Shown piece by piece: positions 1-12,161 of a stretch of 64,000 bases of DNA (position 1 is its first letter; each line of letters starts with the position of its first letter). Both the position numbers and the translations under genes were made by a program. The stretch covers positions 788,638 through 852,637 of the forward strand of contig OU015496.1 of NCBI GenBank assembly GCA_907164885.2. The letters run 5' to 3'. A model generated the notes under the pieces. The model worked only from the letters and a program-made list of their open reading frames with translations, searched no databases and was not told the DNA's origin. The stretch is from Dolomedes plantarius. Taxonomy: Eukaryota > Arthropoda > Arachnida > Araneae > Dolomedidae.

Positions 1-703
1 TTACCAAAAATCGAGCAAAAATTGGAAATTTTTTTGTGGCTGTATTAATATTTTAAAAACATGTAAATATTGGAATGAAATGCATTTAAAATGTGTAGTG
101 AAAAGAAAAATGAAAAATTGGTGGCTTTAGAGCAGTAAGTATTAAAGGTAGATAAAAAATTATCTTTTAAATGACTTTTTCTCAAAATGAGAAATTTCCA
201 GATTTGCAAGTCTTTAAAATGCTCCTCGCGTCATAATTTTTGACGAAATTTTATGAAATTTATAATAAAGATTCCAGTAATACATCAAAATAAAATTATG
301 TATCCATTTTAGGATTCGAGATCATTTAGGTTATAAAAGTTTAACTTTAGTGTAGAAAAGTACAAAAATTTCGCGAAAATTCAGAGTACAAGCATAAAAA
401 TATTTTCTAAAAATTAACTATTCAACGAAAGTACAAAAAAATACATAACTTTGTTCAGAAAGTATTTATAAGTAATATAAATGCAAAATTAAGGGGAAAA
501 ATTTAAAATTGAGTCGCAAGGAGCGTTTTAAAGAAGGGTAATTTAATTTAAATTTTTTAATTATAAGATATTTTTTTTTAAATATGTATAAAATTTTATA
601 AAGTGTTTAATATTGTTATACTTTAATGAATATATATACAAAATTTCATATCTCTGTGGTAAAAATTTCAAAAATCGTTTTGAAAGGTCCACCATCCCCT
701 TAA
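1..703 (-). mobile_element. MITE family A, copy 1, cut by window edge
   Basis: Non-coding repeat ending in GTCCACCATCCCCTTAA at 687-703. The whole stretch matches 10391-11118 in the opposite orientation with only scattered differences. Two TGCTCC-containing blocks sit inverted within it, as in the other copies. Its outer terminal inverted repeat lies beyond the start of the window. There is no reading frame of note. TTAA at the end is shared by all copies and is the likely target site. Confidence 0.8.
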
Positions 704-2009
704 ATGACGCTGCATGGTATTTATACTAAGCGCGTATTTCAAAATTAGCATATCTCAAGCTACTTCTTTAATTCATTCACTCAAAAGTTCGATTCTTGTG
801 AATCGAATCTTGTGTATACCTTACAAAATTACAAGAAAATTGAAAGCTAGACAATGTACTGAACTAATTATTACTGAACTACATTGGTTTGAAAAAATAT
901 GTTTCACTTTTCTTTTGTCGAAGAGAATACCTCTCTCCCTTGAAGCCAAATTACGCCAGTGTGTGTGCCCGCTATGGTCGCGGTGGGGTGTTGCTCTGCA
1001 TCAAATACAGCCGCCTCGTCTGAGTGGGATACCCTCCGCTTCACCTTCTGAGACGTTGACGGGTTCTTTCAAAATCATTTCAACAATTTTCTGATTGTCT
1101 AAAATCTTACACTCTACTGTACTGCGCTAGGCAGCGTTCAGCTATCTTATCACCCATTTCGTCCCGAGATTTGGTAATGTTTAGAAGGGCCTTATGAAAT
1201 GAACTTTGTAATCACACGTAACTATATATATATAATAGCCGTTGTCTCTGTATAACACTTCCGGGCTGTACTCATCTTTCAATTGAAGCCCTCAGTAAAC
1301 AAACCGCCGGTTAGGCCTAATTTCGATTTCAGATGTGGATCAGAATTTTTTTCTTACCTAAAAAATAATATCTCCTCCGTCAAATCACGTTTGTTCAGCC
1401 TATTTTTCTATAAAACATTCAGAACTAAAAAAAAATTGGTTGCTTTTAGCTGCATATTTATCAGTTTATAAAAATCTGTTTACTTTTGCGATGAATTCTG
1501 AAAGTAAACAAACTTGAATGGGAATGAATCAAGTAGCTCAAGTATTCATATCGCGTAGTGAGCTGTAAAAATCTGGATGGCAGTCTACTACTCCGATCGC
1601 ACGAAAAACTAAATAAATAAAAAATAATGAAAGGGTTTGCTTTTACAAGGTGTGGATTAAATGCAATATTGTTAGATAATTCGGGGTATTTTTTAACTTT
1701 CATATGCTTTTTCCAGTATGACGTCATTATTAGTATTATGACGTCAAAATGACGGGTTACCTTCTAGTATGTAATATTCATGTAATCACATGTCATTATG
1801 TAATTTAAGTTCATTTTAAGAACGATTTCGCTTAATCCGAAAAATTCGTTAATCCGAAAATGGTCTGGCCCCAATAATTTCGGATTATCCGGATATTAAG
1901 AGCTAAATCAGGAGTACTTAGATGATTATCCGTGAGCCACCAGTAGCTCTCCTGGTTTTTATCTTTCACTCACGAACACTTAGCTTCAAAAAATATATCT
2001 AAAAAGCTT
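704..2009. other. no gene recognised; decayed repeat traces
   Basis: No coding sequence is supported. A moderately GC-richer patch lies at about 940-1070. Two TGACGTCA palindromes sit 20 bp apart at 1719-1727 and 1739-1746. At 1829-1895 there are repeated ATCCGAAAA and CGGATTATCCGG blocks that look like half of a pogo/Tigger-type terminus, but no partner end was found. Confidence 0.4.
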
Positions 2010-2740
2010 TTAAGGGGACAGTGGACACAATTTTGGACAAAATTGTGATATTTGTCCAAAGATTCGATTTTTTTTATTTTATTGAATTGTGAAACTACGG
2101 ACGAGTAGAAATGTGTCGCAAAAATAATTTTTAATTTATGTGATTGCTTTCCTAGTTATAGGCATTTGTATTTAATTTAGATATTATGTGGTTACTAAAA
2201 GCAATAACTTTAAATGTTTTTTTCTCAAAATAAACATTTTCGTGTCATACGAATATTCAAACTGCTCCGGGCGTATTTCTAATGATCGTATTGCTTTGAA
2301 ATTTAAGTTTTATATACTTAACTGTATATCGAATAAATGTTATTGGAAAAAGTTATGCTTCGTAGCTCAGAATTTCTAAATTTTGTACTCGAAAAGATGA
2401 TTTATAGGTATTTTGCGTAATAAAAAGGGTGTTTTCACTATTATTTTTTTTCTCTTTATATATTTAATGAATGCTTAAAATAAGCAATAAGTTGCATTGT
2501 TAGTTCTATAAGGTATCTTGTAAATAAAAATTACCATCTTATATGCAAAAGAATTGCGCATGGAACATTTTTAATGAGGCCAATTTTTGATATAATTCAT
2601 AATTCATAAATTATTGATATTTCATCTTTAAATGTTAACCACTTTTACAGATCTATGGTACTAATCACATATTCAAATTTCAAGCAAATCCATTCAAAAC
2701 AAAACAAAAAGTTAGGTTTGAAGGTCCACTGTTCCCTTAA
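2010..2740 (+). mobile_element. MITE family B, copy 1
   Basis: 731-bp non-coding element with ends TTAAGGGGACAGTGGAC and GTCCACTGTTCCCTTAA. It matches 32461-33195 in the same orientation and 16756-17479 inverted. The interior carries CAAACTGCTCCGGGCG and the run of A+T-rich sequence seen in all three copies. TTAA occurs at both edges, with no homology between copies beyond it, so TTAA is the likely target duplication. Confidence 0.85.
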
Positions 2741-2790
2741 CAGAGAGTCTGTTAAGAGTTTGCTTTCATAGCATCTCACATTTATATATA

Positions 2791-4084
2791 CAGAAGCTGT
2801 TCGCACATTTTTTTAGACGATTTTGGTAAGCGGTAATATAAAAGCGTTTGCTGCAAAAGAAATAATTGCAATTGTATTATGTTTTTAAAAGTCAAAATTA
2901 TCATCTGCGGCTTGAAAGTTTTGTTTTTATTCAAAATGGCGTTTTTAACAAAGCAGTGGTTCGAAGGCTACATTTATGCTCTTTCCGAAGAGAAATATGC
3001 ATACTCCGTTATCCAAAAACGATGTGAGAGTCATGGTTTTGTGATATCTAAAGCGTCGACAGGTAATATCGTCAACAAGAAAGGAAAAAAAACGTCAAAT
3101 TGGAGCCTCAAGTGGGACAAAAATTCCAAACAAATATCCAAGGAAAAAACGGACATCTGCGACTATTGCAAAGGTACGTTGTTTAATGTTAAAAGAAAAT
3201 CCCCCTAGTCAAAGGACAGTTGCAAAATCATTAAAATGCTCGGTGTCCACTGTAAACAAAATGATAAACGTTGATTTAAATCTTAAGAAAGCGAAAAAAC
3301 GCAATGTGCATCGTCTTCTTCCAAATCATATCGCTGAACGCAGGACACGCTGCAGAATTCTATGTGAGAAACACTTATCCAAAGAAAAATGGAAAACAAT
3401 TGTCACAATAGATGAATCATGGGTGTATTTAAATTATTGCAACAAAAAGAGCCATTATCATAAAAGGGGAGAAAAAATTTAAGTACATGGTTCAAAGAAT
3501 CGAAAGAAAGTTTTTCTAAGGGATTCATGATTGTTGCTGGTTTTTCTTATAATGGGAAGTTAAAAATAAAGAGAGTGGAAAAAATGTCAAGATTAACTCC
3601 AATTACTATCAGAAACATTTTATCGCCAATTTTTCTGAATGAAATACCATCGCTTTACCCTCGTGCCATTAATCCGTGAGACTCCATCAGGACAAAGCTA
3701 GCAGTCACACATCAAAATCCACTGTAAATTTAATTAAAAGAAATGGAACAAAAAACTGGTATCAAGGCCATACCCTTCACTGATGTCCCTACTAAATCTC
3801 CCGATGTATCACCTATGGATTTTTGTGCTTTCGGACTTTTAAAATCTGCATTATCCAAACGTCGTCCCAAAACCCTTACAGGACTCTGGAAAGCTGTTCA
3901 GGAGGAATGGGATAGAATACCTCTTCTGACACTTCAAAAGGCATTATTATCCTGGAAATTGGGGTGTCGAAAGATAGTTCAGAATAAGGCATGTCAAATA
4001 GAATATTTAAAACACAAGAATTTCATGTAATTTACTTTTGTGAATACAATATACATCGTCTAAAAAATGTGTGAACAGCCTCTG
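2791..4084 (+). mobile_element. mariner-like element (DD41D type), copy 1
   Basis: 1294-bp element between TA dinucleotides (2789-2790 and 4085-4086). Ends: CAGAAGCTGTTCGCACATTT and AAAATGTGTGAACAGCCTCTG. It contains a decayed transposase at 2936-4030. The copy at 5182-5936 has the same ends and the same 5' coding part in opposite orientation. Short terminal inverted repeats plus TA target sites are the mark of the Tc1/mariner superfamily. Confidence 0.88.
2936..4030 (+). pseudogene. mariner-type transposase, frameshifted
   Basis: This encoded the cut-and-paste transposase of the surrounding element. The N-terminal helix-turn-helix region starts MAFLTKQWFEGYIYALSEEK. The first catalytic Asp is in TIDESWVYL (about 3408-3434). 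The second is in HQDKASSH (Asp codon 3691-3693). The third is in SPDVSPMDFCAFG (Asp codon 3818-3820). After allowing for one extra base in the A-run near 3730-3745 there are 41 residues between the second and third Asp, i.e. DD41D rather than the usual mariner DD34D. A run of eight A at about 3084-3091, against seven in the sister copy, breaks the frame, and a stop follows at 3481. The gene is dead. Known DD41D elements form the rosa group of mariners; assignment to that group is inference from spacing only. Confidence 0.8.
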
Positions 4085-4086
4085 TA

Positions 4087-5179
4087 TACTCAGTGATTAG
4101 ACCACATGCTTGAGATTAAACTGCTTTGTTAGATCTAGATCAGGCCTGCACAACATAAGCCCTCGAAGTCTTTTATGGAGACGCATAATTTTATACCAAA
4201 GGGTAGCAAAGTTTTACAGATAGAACATGCAATGTCGTTTAATATTAAATTATATCCGATATAGAGTACTGAAACATGGGCCCTTTCGAGCTTTTCTTGT
4301 AGCAATGCAGAGACTTACTATTATGTGAGATGGTTAAAGAGAGTGCTTCAGCGTTTTGTTGCCTTGAAGGGAAAAAAAGCGAAACTCCTAGAATACAAGC
4401 AAAGGAAATTTGTGAGCTTAAAGACATGTCCTGGAACCAGGACTTCTTTTCTGATATAACAATGGATTTAATAAGAACTTTACATTCAAGTTGTAACATT
4501 TGGAATATATTTTGAGAACGGCTACTTCAAGTATTTCTCTCGGATACAAAAAAACGATGCAACACCACTCATTAAATTTATTTCATAACTGTCTGACTCT
4601 CGTCTCCCATTCCTAAGTGGAATTGATGAACGTGTGTAATAGCGTCTTCAATAAGCCCCAAAAGAAACGCAAACAGGGGTCGAGAGCCATACACCTTTGG
4701 AAACCCTCGACAATAGGAGGTAGCTCATTTAGAATGAGTAAAGAAACACAGCGGCACATTTCATCTAAGGTGGGAACCGTGGACAATGAAATCCATGACA
4801 GGTGGTCTGCGTAACGCGGTTGAAAAAGGCCGATTGTCGTTCGAGAAAGAGAGGAGAAGGAGGCATAAAAGACGGACGCGAGTAACGAAGAGGGAGAAGA
4901 GATTTGGACTGTTGAAAGGGTCAACACGCTTACGGAGGGACGGGGAGCTCGTCGGACATTGAATAATGAGCCAGACTCCCATGGTGGATTTTACGTTCGT
5001 CGAAACGAACCTTTGTAAATGACGTATTTAACCAAGATTGTTATGTATTAATAAACCCAGATGTAAATAAGAGTTGAGTCTACAATTATAATTCCTCATA
5101 CACGATAATGATTTGTCGGATCACGACTATAAAGGTTAACAATAACGAAGGAAATAATTAATTGTTTTTTATTATATCC
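4087..5179. other. no gene recognised between two mariner copies
   Basis: Short open frames exist on both strands around 4330-4980 but overlap each other, match no family I know and have no start context or splice pattern I can defend. A GC-richer patch lies at 4600-4990. I see no repeat shared with the rest of the window. Confidence 0.4.
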
Positions 5180-5181
5180 TA

Positions 5182-5936
5182 CAGAGGCTGTTCACACATT
5201 TTGTACACGATGTATATTGTATTCACAAAACTAAATTACATAAAAAAATTTTCTCCCCTTTTATGGTAATAAATGGCTCTTTTTTGTTGCAATCATTTAA
5301 ATACACCCATGATTCATCTATTGTGACAATTGTTTTCCATTTTTCTTTGGAGAAGTGTTTCTCATATAGAATTCTGCAGCGTGTACTGCGTTCAGCGATA
5401 TGATTTGGAAGAAGACGATGCACATTGCGTTTTTTCGCTTTCTTAAGATTTAAATCAACGTTTATCATTTTGTTTACAGTGGACACCGAGCATTTTAATG
5501 ATTTTGCAACTGTCCTTTGACTAGGGGGATTTTCTTTTAACATTAAACAACGTACCTTTGCAATAGTCGAAGATGTCCGTTTTTTCCTTGGATACTTGTT
5601 TGGAATTTTTGTCCCACTTGAGGCTCCAATTTGACGTTTTTTTCCTTTCTTGTTGACGATATTACCTGTCGACGCTTTAGATATCACAAAGCCATGACTC
5701 TCACATCGTTTTTGGATAACGGAGTATGCATATTTCTCTTCGGAAAGAGCATAAATGTAGCCTTCGAACCACTGCTTTGTTAAAAACGCCATTTTGAATA
5801 AAAACAAAACTTTCAAGCCGCAGATGATAATTTTGACTTTTAAAAACATAGTACAATTGCAATTATTTCTTTTGCAGCAAGCGATTTTTTATTACCGCTT
5901 ACCAAAATCGTCTAAAAAATGTGCGAACAGCCTCTG
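5182..5936 (-). mobile_element. mariner-like element (DD41D type), internally deleted copy 2
   Basis: 755-bp element between TA sites (5180-5181, 5937-5938). Ends CAGAGGCTGTTCACACATTT and AAAATGTGCGAACAGCCTCTG match copy 1 in reverse. Compared with copy 1 about 540 bp are missing: sequence after the GEK(I) codons is joined directly to the last ~50 bp before the 3' end. It cannot move itself but has complete ends, so it could be mobilised by an active relative. Confidence 0.88.
5223..5792 (-). CDS. truncated mariner transposase, DNA-binding part only
   Basis: Open frame of about 189 codons from MAFLTKQWFEGY (an upstream Met at 5849 is also in frame but copy 1 suggests the later start). It keeps the N-terminal helix-turn-helix region, a basic linker, a second helix-turn-helix around SQRTVAKSLKCSVSTVNKM, and the first catalytic Asp in TIDESWVYL. 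The second and third Asp are removed by the internal deletion. The last residues (FLCNLVL) come from former 3' untranslated sequence. No stop or frameshift interrupts it, unlike copy 1. It could at most bind element ends; whether it is expressed is unknown. Confidence 0.7.
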   Translation of the reverse strand: MAFLTKQWFEGYIYALSEEKYAYSVIQKRCESHGFVISKASTGNIVNKKGKKRQIGASSGTKIPNKYPRKKRTSSTIAKVRCLMLKENPPSQRTVAKSLKCSVSTVNKMINVDLNLKKAKKRNVHRLLPNHIAERSTRCRILYEKHFSKEKWKTIVTIDESWVYLNDCNKKEPFITIKGEKIFLCNLVL

Positions 5937-6283
5937 TAGAACAGCTTTCCCATCTATCCGATTTTCTTGCGTCCCTGAGCATCTTTTCAGGAAGTTATAT
6001 GGCCCTAATTATATTTTGAGTTGGGCACTCCTGCTCTAGATGATATGATAAAACTTGTCATCAAATATTTCATTAGAGCTTTATACTACTTACTCTAAGT
6101 GTAATTTTATAGAAAAGTGTAATTAATTTCTTATGCGAAAACTTATTATACAAAATGTTACCATAGTGATAGATTTTTATGTGCCCAGTCTAAAATTGTT
6201 TTTCTTAGCGCAAAATCTAGACTTATTATTATTGCAATATAAATGATTTGTAACTAATCACGAACATTTTTTTTGTTTTATAA

Positions 6284-6713
6284 TTATTGGGTCGGCAAAT
6301 AATTCATTGGATTTTTAGTAAGATAGGTCTAGTAGCTGCCTTTAACGTCAGTCGAAATAATTTTGTTAGAATTTGTAGGGACAGCTATGATGTCAGCGTG
6401 AATTTAAAACAAAAACTTATCAAAGTTGAGGGAATTTTGTGTACCCTTTCAAGCGTTGAAAATGGAAGAAAATCACATTGTTTTCATCATATTACGCTTT
6501 ATTATTTTAAGAAACGTTGCGACGCAGCTAAACCGAAACAAAATGGATTGTGCAGTGCAAGTTTTTGGAAGATTGAGCTACGAAGTTGCTAGAAAGAAGT
6601 TGGTAGTGAAAGAAAACGGTTTATACGTTGTTCAATAAAGTTACTGAGGGAAATTAAAATATGTGTCTTTAATTTCTGTATAAAAACAGAGCAACCTTTT
6701 TGGTAACCTAATA
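6284..6713 (+). mobile_element. decayed irritans-like mariner fragment
   Basis: The left end TTATTGGGTCGGCAAATAA and right end GGTAACCTAATAA are typical of irritans-type mariners. Inside, about 6459-6560, a broken frame reads like a mariner N-terminus (HHITLYYFKKRCDAAKP). The catalytic region is missing: only about 430 bp remain of an expected ~1.3 kb. No copy of it occurs elsewhere in the window. Confidence 0.6.
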
Positions 6714-6821
6714 ATTTACAATAAGTTTATTATTAAATAGTTTATAATTAAATTTATTAATTTTTATTGCCATGACTGTTATTAATAAATCCTTACTAAA
6801 CCTCTGAACTTTAATTATTTT

Positions 6822-7255
6822 TACCATGCTTTTATTAACTTGCTTTATTGTTTGTTTGTGTGTGTGTTTGTCCCTTACAAATCTTGCAATCGATTTTTAA
6901 CTAACTTCCTACTAGCTAGAGATTTGAAACTTTTAGAATAGCTCAGAACACGATGACAATGCATTATTTTAATACTTTTAGCCATCTATAAGCAGATTTA
7001 ATTTCATTTTGAGTTATTTTCAGTTAATTTTGTTTTGTAGACTGGTGCAGCCATCTATCGGAAGGGACAGGAACGAAAAGTTAAACGCAAGTTAACTTCG
7101 AATTAACTTCATTTTCTTTCAAGTTGATGGGATAATTCATCAAAAAAAATTTTTTTAAAGTATTTATTAATACATAGAATTGTCAAGTTTATATGATTCA
7201 ATAGAAAATTTAAAAACATGGTGTATAAAAAGTTCTTTTTATCTTGTAATTATTA
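6822..7255 (+). repeat. dispersed repeat family E, copy 1
   Basis: Begins TACCATGCTTTTATTAACTT, followed by a GTTTGTGTGTG-rich stretch, AATCTTGCAATCGATTTTTA, and a long AT-rich tail ending near ATCTTGTAATTATTAT. The same order occurs at 28968-29405 and 42432-42893. No terminal inverted repeat or coding frame is visible, so the class is unknown; a SINE or Helitron fragment is possible. Confidence 0.7.
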
Positions 7256-9436
7256 TATTCATATATATTATTCTATCATATTACATTTTTTCAATTAAAT
7301 ACTTGTTTAAAATGGATATTTTTATATTTATATCTGTTATTTAAAATAGGCATTCCTTCAACCAAATAAATGGTTCATTTAAAATTAACTTAATAGGTAA
7401 TTGTTCCTAAGAAAAAAATTAATATAATGAATGCAATACTATATTATCTGAACAACGAACCACCTATTAATCTTTGTCAGCGTTTGAAATCCTACTTCGA
7501 TAGAAAGGAAATAAATATTTCGTTGTATTTTTTGTATCTGACATTTCTGTTACAATAGAATTTTAAAATTGTACTAATATATTAAGTACGAAAATTAATT
7601 TAAAACAATATTTAATAGAAGAGAAGAATTTTTAGGAGCTTAAATTCTGTGCACTTAAATTCGATCTAAATGTAGAAAATAGAGCAGAAAGATTCATAGC
7701 TCTGTACGTTTCTGAGATTCAAGAACTTTGCTAATTTTCAAATAATTTAAAAAGAATGTGGAGATGTACCTATGAAATTCTGAACTTCAAGCATAAACAT
7801 TTAGGGTAATCGAAATAAATTTTGACAAAGAAAAACATAATTTTTCCTTAAAAGATCTTTCCCTGTTAAATGTCGTAAATGATGTAATTTTATAAAGGCC
7901 TAGAGTATATTGTCTAAAATGGTTCCGCAAGTAAAATAATGTTCATTTGCATATTTTTTATATAAATATTTCAGTAAGTATCCTTTCTCCTCTTTTAAGT
8001 GGAAATTCATTTCTCGCAAATGTATTTTTAGTCAAATATAACATTTCCCTCAAGACAAATTCTTCCCACGTAATTTGTAACCAGTAAATTTGATAGGTAC
8101 GTAGGCAATATTTGATGTTTAATGATCCGTTTAAATACATATCATTTTATAATTTAAAAACTGCAATTTCATTTACGTCGTATATCATTTCTTACGATGC
8201 GGGTGCTTCACACGATAGCCAATATCATCGATGGAAATTACTTTAATTTGCCCAAAATGTATTTCTTTTAAATGTGTTTTTGCTTAATTGTAACTGTTCT
8301 AAAACGATATGTAAAAATGTCTTTTAAATATTTTTTATCTTAATTTCATTTATTTGCATTTACTGGATCATTTATTTTGGTAAGTAAGGTACGTTATGAG
8401 GTATGTAGACTTATGTTCTAGTTCATGAAACGAAAGGTTTTTCCCTTTACAAATCTTTAGAATAACTAGATTCTTCCATCACCAGTTCTTCAGCTGTAGA
8501 GAATTGTTGATCAAGCTAAAAACATTTTTCTATCGGCCGGGCATCGATATGTACAGCAAATCGTATTTTAGTCCCCAAAAGTTCGAAAATCCTTCTAATT
8601 AACAAAGATCCAACTCAAGCGCCATGCATCAAACCGAAATGTTTATACCCCATTTATCACCTTCGTTAGGTTACAGAAAAATGTGGTGTTATGAGAATTT
8701 GAATTACTATACTAAAATAAAAAATAGTACAAAAAACAGTGCAAGATTCCGAGAATTAAGAAATCTATACAAGAGCCTAACTTCATACTGTCGCTTTCCT
8801 TTACATACCTCTAGTTTTTTTCTGTTTTTTTTTATTAAAATCAAATGCAGAGGCACTTGCCTTGAGACATTCGTACTGCATATATATTAAGCCCAACGCC
8901 TTGCTGCCGCAGGCAGTAAGTTATGTGACGTACTCTTTTTCTGCTTTACTCCTCGGCGTAACCTTTCTTTTTACCTTGAACCGGTGGCCAGGCGAGATCT
9001 GTTATTCTCATTCGTAATTCGCTCCCTGAGCTGTTCCAGTCACGTGACCTGCAGCGAAAAACCATGCGGAAATTGGCGACTCAGCGGTCGCCAGCAGACC
9101 CCGCTAAAGCTATCATACAAAGGGTTATTTTGTGTGTTCTACGAGGGGAAGGGGATAAACGGAGAATCTTTTCGCCAAGCGTTAGGCAACCCCTTTTGGG
9201 GGGGATTACAGAAGAATGTACGATAAAGCAGAGACAGCGAAAATTGAGCAAAAATGGGTGCTCTTTGCGTATTATTCCCAACTGTCTGGGGAAAATATAT
9301 TAGATTAGAAAGTAAGAAGGAACTGTCCCTAATTGCGTTGAGTGGCTGTATGAAAACTATGAATTATTAACAAAATGTTGAGTAGATTACTAGCAGTATT
9401 TATTAGGTTATTGAAAACGTTGAAAGCGTTACGACA

Positions 9437-9439
<3 letters not shown>
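7256..9439. other. no gene recognised; GC-richer island at about 8885-9300
   Basis: Most of this is AT-rich unique sequence. From about 8885 to 9300 the base composition shifts to GC-richer, with overlapping short frames on both strands. None resembles a protein family I recognise. It could be an exon, a promoter island or an LTR fragment. No paired copy was found. Confidence 0.35.

Positions 9440-9521
<82 letters not shown>
9440..9521. repeat. (TA)n microsatellite
   Basis: About 82 bp of uninterrupted TA dinucleotide. Confidence 0.99.
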
Positions 9522-9523
<2 letters not shown>

Positions 9524-10066
9524 CAATTTATTCATTATTATTATATATATAATGTTGGTAGGCAGGTGGGAGTGTGATATTTCCGAATAACGTCTACGAG
9601 TACATACATTTTATGACATTTAATATTGCTCTGGTGTTACTTCGCATAAAGCTGAAATACATATATTCAAGGTTGTCTCTTTTGTTTCCTCTTTCGCTAA
9701 CGACTCCAGGGAAAAAATAAATGACTTACTGCATTTCAACTATCGAATTTTCTCCTTCCTTACATTAACTATCATCTTCGTAACATGGAGTAACATTAAC
9801 TTTCGCCGACAAGGAAATAAACTTATTAGCTAATATGAACTGCTAAAGTATTTCTTTCGCGTCTGGTAAATTATTTAAGTAATGTTTCTGTGTGTTGCAT
9901 GCATTTTCTATGGTCATAAATATCAAACTCATTCTGACAACGATATTAATGCATTATAATGAATCATAGAAGTTAAAAATCTTCACAACATATAAGAAAT
10001 ACTGATCAATATCTGCGGGGTGATTCAAATGTCAGTAAACACTTTAAAAATGCATACTTCAGTACA

Positions 10067-10372
10067 TAATTAACATATGGCAACGCAATCAGTGCAGACA
10101 CTCGTGAATTTTTAACACCCGAATAAAATTACATAATTAAGTAAAAATATGTCCCTCAGAAGGCGCTCAACATGCAACTAAGTAAATTAAGGTAATATTG
10201 CTTCACCAACAGTTCTTTATTAGGTAAGTCAGTATAGAAAGCTTAGGTAAGTTAATGTTGTTTTCAGCGCCATCTGGGAGACACATTTGTAAATAATTAT
10301 GTAATTTTTTTATCGGGTGTTTAAAAAAAAAATATCATGAATGTCTGGACTTATTGCGTGGCCATAGTTAAT
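10067..10372. mobile_element. fold-back MITE with long terminal inverted repeats
   Basis: Two arms of about 80-85 bp pair imperfectly. The left arm runs AATTAACATATGGCAACGCA ... TTTTTAACACCCGA ... ATTACATAATTA (10067-10139). The right arm runs TAATTATGTAATTTTTTTAT ... CGGGTGTTTAAA ... TTGCGTGGCCATAGTTAATT (10296-10372). The centre is unique non-coding sequence. Class unknown; no second copy seen here. Confidence 0.65.
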
Positions 10373-10390
10373 TATTCCCTAATTGGAATT

Positions 10391-11118
10391 TTAAGGGGAT
10401 GGTGGACCATTCAAAACGATTTTTGAAATTTTTACCACAGAGATATGAAATTTTGTATATATATTCATTAAAGTATAACAATATTAAATACCTTATAAAA
10501 TTTTATAAATATTTAAAAAAAATATTTTATGATTAAAAAATTTAAATTAAATTACCCTTCTTTAAAATGCTCCTTGCGACTCAATTTTAAATTTTTCGCC
10601 TTATTTTTGCATTTATATTGCTTATAAATACTTTCTGAACAAAGTTATGTATTTTTTTGTACTTTCGTCGAATAGTTAATTTTTAGAAAATATTTTTATG
10701 CTTGTACTCTGAATTTTCGCGAAATTTTTGTACTTTTCTACACTAAAGTTAAACTTTTATAACCTAAATGACCTCGAATCCTAAAATGGATACATAACTT
10801 TATTTTGATGTATTACAGGAATCTTTATTATAAATTTCATAAAATTTCGTCAAAAATTATGACGCGAGGAGCATTTTAAAGACTTGCAAATCTGGAAATT
10901 TCTCATTTTGAGAAAAAGTCATTTAAAAGATAATTTTTTTTATCTACCTTTAATACTTACTACTCTAAAGCCACCAATTTTTCATTTTTCTTTTCACTAC
11001 ACATTTTAAATGCATTTCATTCCAATATTTACATGTTTTTAAAATATTAATACACCCCCAAAAAAAAATCCAATTTTTGCTCGATTTTTGGTAATTTGAA
11101 AGTCCACCATCCCCTTAA
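10391..11118 (+). mobile_element. MITE family A, copy 2, complete
   Basis: 728 bp from TTAAGGGGATGGTGGACC to GTCCACCATCCCCTTAA. It is the complete reference copy here, inverted relative to 1-703 and to 61774-63059. There is no coding capacity. TTAA lies at both edges. The terminal 17 bases differ from family B at only two positions (GGGGATGG against GGGGACAG). Confidence 0.88.
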
Positions 11119-12161
11119 AATGTTTCCTGACTTTTTAATTTTCCAGTATACTGGTTGACTGTCTGCAGTAGAAAAATTAGTTAAGAAATACATGCATCGT
11201 AAAATTACTTTCGTTTTAAAAAATCGTGTGTTAGATTATAACGCCAAGTTTAGTAAAACCTGTTTCGCTAACTTTTCCTGTAATATTTACTGCTTCTCTT
11301 TTATTTCTATAAAATTAAATTATAAAATTAAATTATAGTAATAACATATTGACTCAGTTACTGGTTACTGCGTTTTTAATATTTGAGTAAAAATTACTAA
11401 ATTGCATTGAAACTCTAATGGGTATCTCTAAACCATATTTCTCCTCCAGTTTGCGGAAAATAAGTAAGAATTTAATTAAATAAAGTAACGATTGTGTTTT
11501 GGCTTCCACACCTTACAACTGAAAAACTCAACAGTGTCATAGTCAATGTTATAGAGTGTTATAATCTTTATAAATAATATATGCAGTTTTATTTTTAAGA
11601 AACTTTTGATGATAGTTTATAGAAATATAATTTCCTTTCATTTATAAAAAACTGAAGGATAGCCACTTTAATAAGGGGAGTTGAGAGTTTTTATAGTGAT
11701 TAATGCAAAAGCTTAATTAGAAAGATAGATGATGACAATATTTGATTAACTTGTAATTTTTAGTAGATGCGTAATGAAACTTTCTGAAGTCATTTTTCTG
11801 ATAAAAATAACTAATTATAAATATAAACAAAATTAAATTGCAAGTATGTTAGCCTTAGGTAGTGTAAACATGAAACAATTCGCATCTATTCTTGGAAAAG
11901 GGAAATTTTGTCTTCCTATGGCTAATAAAATGGTAAAAATCATGTTAGTTCAGCTTCATAGCACTGATATAAAAGCTAAACTAAATGTATTTTAAGAAAG
12001 AAGGGCCACTAAATAAGTTTCATAACTATCTTTCCCCTTAGGTTCTGAAGTTTTGTTTATTTAAGGGGGGCAAGGGAACTTCGACAAGGGAGCTTGGAAT
12101 ATTATTTCTTACTAGATTGAAGACACTTGGAATTCACAAATAAGTACTTTTGGACAAAATA
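11119..12161. other. no gene or repeat recognised
   Basis: AT-rich sequence with no supported coding frame. A GGGGGG(C)AAGGGAA patch at 12063-12085 is the only compositional break. Confidence 0.5.

Noticed and set aside
714..1094. 126-codon plus-strand frame
   Set aside because: No domain or motif, low-complexity context, and it directly abuts a MITE; random frame length is plausible.
4330..4982. Several overlapping frames in a GC-richer patch
   Set aside because: They oppose each other on both strands and none has a recognisable domain or splice context.
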